7,669 nt of DNA, taken from the NCBI GenBank assembly GCA_050486545.1, contig JBJHDM010000097.1, positions 1 through 7,669 on the forward strand, given 5' to 3'. The DNA is from DAOMNN01 sp050486545. Lineage in GTDB: Bacteria; Pseudomonadota; Gammaproteobacteria; Burkholderiales; Rhodocyclaceae. A program made the position numbers and the translations under genes. The notes beneath the pieces are model-generated. The model ran no database searches. It had not been told where the DNA came from and was given only the letters and a program-made list of their open reading frames with translations. This document shows positions 5,855 through 7,669 of the stretch, piece by piece. The number at the start of each line of letters is the position of its first letter. Position 1 is the stretch's first letter.

Positions 5855-7492
5855 TCAGGGGCCTGCCCGTTGGACGATTCCGCGCAGGTCGAGGTTCGAT
5901 GCGAGTGTGCCGAACGCGTGTCCGGTTGCCTCCCCGAGGCGACTGGCACAGAAGGCTTCGGCGACCGGGGTCAGGCCGTCCTGGAGCAGCAGTGCGGCCT
6001 GCAGATGCAGCGCAATGCGTTCGACCAGCCGACGTGCGGAGGCCTCATCCGTCGCCTGCGGTCCGACGAGATCGCTGGCGAAGGCCTTGAGCGAGCGGTC
6101 GTAGGCCGCGACCCGGCCGCGGGCCGCTTCGAGCTCCGCGAACAGGACTTCGCCGGCGCGCGGCTCGCGTGCGAGTGCGCGCAGCACGTCCAGGCACATC
6201 ACGTTGCCCGAGCCTTCCCAGATCGAGTTGAGTGGTGACTGGCGGAACAGTCGCGGCATCGGCCCTTCCTCGACGTAACCGTTGCCGCCGGTGAGCTCCA
6301 TCGCTTCGGCGACGACGGCCGGCGTGCGCTTGCATACCCAGTACTTCGCAACCGGGGTGAGCAGGCGCTTGAGCGCGGCTTGGTCCGCATCAGTGGCCTG
6401 GCGATCGATGCAGCGTGCCACACGCAGGCACAGTGTGACGTGGGCCTCGACCTCGAGCGCGAGGTCGGCGAGCACGTTGGTCATCAGCGGCTGGTCGACG
6501 AGCGCTGCGCCGAACGCATGGCGGTGTGTCGCGTGATGCAGGGCCTGGGCGAGGGCGGCGCGCATGATGCCGGCCGAGCCGTTGGCGCAGTCCAGCCGCG
6601 TGTAGTTCGCCATCTCCAGCACCGTCGCGATGCCGTGCCCCTCCTCGCCGACCGGCCAGGCCAGCGCGCCGTGGAACTCGACCTCGGCGCTGGCGTTCGA
6701 GCGGTCCCCCAGCTTGTCCTTTTCGCGCAGGATGCGCAGCGCGTTGGGCCGGCCCTCCGGGGTGAAGCGCGGCAGGAAGAAGCACGACAGCCCCCGCGTC
6801 GAGCGTGCGGTCACGAGAAAGGCGTCGCTCATCGGTGCCGACAGGAACCACTTGTGGCCGGTAAGCTGGTACCAGCCGTCTCCGGCGCGCTCCGCGCGGG
6901 TCGTGTTGGCGCGCACGTCCGAGCCGCCCTGGCGCTCGGTCACGCCCATGCCCACGAGTACCCCGCGCTTCTCACCCGCCGGCAGGAAGTGCGGATCGTA
7001 CTCGGGCGCATGCAGCCGCGGCAGCCAGGCCTCGGCGAGTCCCTCGCAGCGTGCGAGCACCGGCACGGAGCCGTAGGTCATCGTGGTCGGGCACAGGCTG
7101 CCGCATTCGACCTCTGCGAAGAGCTGGAACAGCGCGGCACGCCGCACGTGCGCGCCCGGGCGTGTGTCCGCCCAAGCGGCCCCCGCCATCCCCTTGCGCG
7201 CCAGCCAGTCCATGCACGCGTGCCAGGCGGGGTGGAAGTCGAAGCGGTCCAGGCGGTGGCCGAATCGGTCGAACAACCGCAGGCGCGGGGGGTGGCGGTT
7301 GGCCAGCTCGCCGCGTTCGATCCATTCGGCGCGCCCGAGCTCGGCACCGCAGGCGAGCAGTTCGTCGTGGGCCCAGGCCGCGCCTTCGCGCCCCAGCGCA
7401 TCCTGAAGCGCGCGGTTCCCGAGGAAGCGGTTGAAGTCCTCCAGCGCGGGGGGCTGGTTGAAGATCTCGTCGGCGGGGTGGGCAGGGGTCAT
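5855..7492 (-). CDS. aidB: AidB-type acyl-CoA dehydrogenase (isovaleryl-CoA dehydrogenase-like flavoprotein)
   Basis: The protein is an FAD acyl-CoA dehydrogenase of the AidB branch; E. coli AidB belongs to the adaptive response to alkylating agents and has weak isovaleryl-CoA dehydrogenase activity. The 545 aa compare with 541 in E. coli. Shared landmarks are the N-terminal FNQPPALEDFN (11-21), REGAAW (35-40), SLCPTTMTYGS (132-142), GMGVTERQGGSDV (181-193), GHKWFLSAP (212-220), DKLGDRSNASAEVEF (259-273), FGAALVDQPLM (327-337) and NSIWEGSGNVMCLDVLR (422-438). Glu426 sits where medium-chain acyl-CoA dehydrogenases have their catalytic base. The C-terminal region (441-545) carries 12 Arg/Lys and 13 Asp/Glu, so it is not clearly basic, unlike what one might expect of a DNA-binding domain. 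ATG 7492 (GGGAG 6 bases upstream) was chosen over a start 29 codons upstream with a non-family leader. No Ada-box-like AAAGCGCA is seen upstream. Family certain; role open. Confidence 0.92.
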   Translation of the reverse strand: MTPAHPADEIFNQPPALEDFNRFLGNRALQDALGREGAAWAHDELLACGAELGRAEWIERGELANRHPPRLRLFDRFGHRLDRFDFHPAWHACMDWLARKGMAGAAWADTRPGAHVRRAALFQLFAEVECGSLCPTTMTYGSVPVLARCEGLAEAWLPRLHAPEYDPHFLPAGEKRGVLVGMGVTERQGGSDVRANTTRAERAGDGWYQLTGHKWFLSAPMSDAFLVTARSTRGLSCFFLPRFTPEGRPNALRILREKDKLGDRSNASAEVEFHGALAWPVGEEGHGIATVLEMANYTRLDCANGSAGIMRAALAQALHHATHRHAFGAALVDQPLMTNVLADLALEVEAHVTLCLRVARCIDRQATDADQAALKRLLTPVAKYWVCKRTPAVVAEAMELTGGNGYVEEGPMPRLFRQSPLNSIWEGSGNVMCLDVLRALAREPRAGEVLFAELEAARGRVAAYDRSLKAFASDLVGPQATDEASARRLVERIALHLQAALLLQDGLTPVAEAFCASRLGEATGHAFGTLASNLDLRGIVQRAGP

Positions 7493-7498
7493 CGTGGT

Positions 7499-7503
7499 CT
7501 CCC
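7499..7503 (-). promoter_or_regulatory. Ribosome-binding site of aidB
   Basis: GGGAG on the minus strand, 6 bases before ATG 7492. It supports this start, which gives the family-typical N-terminus, over an in-frame ATG at 7579 whose extra 29 residues have no family counterpart. Confidence 0.65.
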
Positions 7504-7550
7504 GGGTCCGCAGGTCTGCGCGGTCATCCAAACGGTGGGCCGCCGGTCGA

Positions 7551-7579
7551 GCTTGGTCCGTGCGCGTGCCGCATGTCAA
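7551..7579 (-). promoter_or_regulatory. Possible aidB promoter
   Basis: A perfect TTGACA (minus strand, 7574-7579) lies about 85 bases upstream of the aidB start. With 17-18 base spacing the -10 region reads CCAAGC or CAAGCT, a poor match, so either this is not the promoter or it depends on an activator. Only the -35-like box is seen directly. Confidence 0.3.
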
Positions 7580-7600
7580 CCCGTCGGCAAGGGTGTCTCG

Positions 7601-7622
7601 GGCACGGTGATTGCTTCGTGCC
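7601..7622. promoter_or_regulatory. Inverted repeat, possible operator between aidB and the edge gene
   Basis: GGCACG (7601-7606) and CGTGCC (7617-7622) form a perfect 6-bp inverted repeat around a 10-base centre. It lies between the candidate aidB -35 box and the possible divergent start at 7663, where a regulator controlling both directions would bind. I do not recognise the half-site. It could be a chance repeat in GC-rich DNA. Confidence 0.3.
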
Positions 7623-7627
7623 TGGAA

Positions 7628-7646
7628 GCGGGCCGTGCGGGCCCGC
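7628..7646. repeat. GC-rich hairpin just upstream of the possible divergent gene
   Basis: GCGGGCC (7628-7634) and GGCCCGC (7640-7646) form a perfect 7-bp stem with a 5-base loop. There is no T tract on either strand, so it is not a normal terminator. If a plus-strand mRNA starts upstream, the hairpin would end 5 bases before the GGGAG ribosome site at 7652 and might affect its access. Confidence 0.45.
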
Positions 7647-7662
7647 GGAACGGGAGTTCGGA

Positions 7663-7669
7663 ATGAGTG
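7663..7669 (+). CDS. Possible start of a divergent gene, cut by the window edge
   Basis: ATG at 7663-7665 is preceded by GGGAG (7652-7656) with a 6-base gap, a good ribosome site, about 170 bases from the aidB start on the opposite strand. Only two codons and one base are visible, so no product can be named. A divergently placed regulator of aidB would fit the inverted repeats between them, but this is only a guess. It may instead be a chance ATG. Confidence 0.35.

Noticed and set aside
4964..6238. A 424-codon plus-strand frame opposite the aldehyde dehydrogenase and aidB
   Set aside because: It spans the gap between two well-identified minus-strand genes, has no recognisable domain or good ribosome site, and is explained by lack of stops opposite GC-rich coding DNA.
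6380..7666. A 428-codon plus-strand frame opposite aidB
   Set aside because: aidB matches its family along the whole length on the other strand. The antisense frame has shadow composition (Arg/Ala/Gly/His-rich) and no family motif.

Overview
The window comes from a GC-rich chromosome, most likely a betaproteobacterium of the Rhodocyclales (Azoarcus/Thauera/Aromatoleum type). The basis is base composition, the protein sequences, and the core gene order purA - rnr - rlmB, which beta- and gammaproteobacteria share downstream of hfq-hflX-hflK-hflC. The assignment is inference; no search was run. I see no insertion sequence, integrase, CRISPR array or phage gene.

Left part (1-1000): the last 210 codons of purA end at 632. 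A strong hairpin terminator at 642-677 follows and works in both directions. Two identical 85-nt tRNA-Leu(CAG) genes then lie on the minus strand at 683-767 and 880-964, repeating every 197 bp. Each has its own TATAAT promoter and its own hairpin terminator, so they look like two independent one-gene transcription units.

Middle part (1003-4270): rnr (RNase R, 826 aa) and rlmB (23S rRNA G2251 2'-O-methyltransferase family) run on the plus strand and are translationally coupled. The rlmB GTG start, with a good AAGGAG ribosome site, lies inside the last codons of rnr. Both products act in RNA metabolism (structured RNA decay and quality control; ribosome maturation). The rnr start codon sits on the -35 box of the right-hand tRNA promoter, so rnr and that tRNA are transcribed divergently from overlapping control DNA.

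Right part (4319-7492): two minus-strand genes converge on rlmB. aidB (AidB-type acyl-CoA dehydrogenase, 545 aa) comes first, then after 108 bp an NAD-type aldehyde dehydrogenase of the succinate-semialdehyde dehydrogenase group (475 aa). They may form a small oxidation unit, though the AT-rich leader of the second gene suggests it also has its own promoter. At the right edge, a ribosome site plus ATG at 7663 hints at a gene running away from aidB, with two inverted repeats between them.

Overall this is mostly housekeeping DNA. I did not find a convincing undescribed system. The best items for a second look are the duplicated, separately controlled tRNA-Leu genes, the rnr/tRNA promoter overlap, and the control region upstream of aidB.
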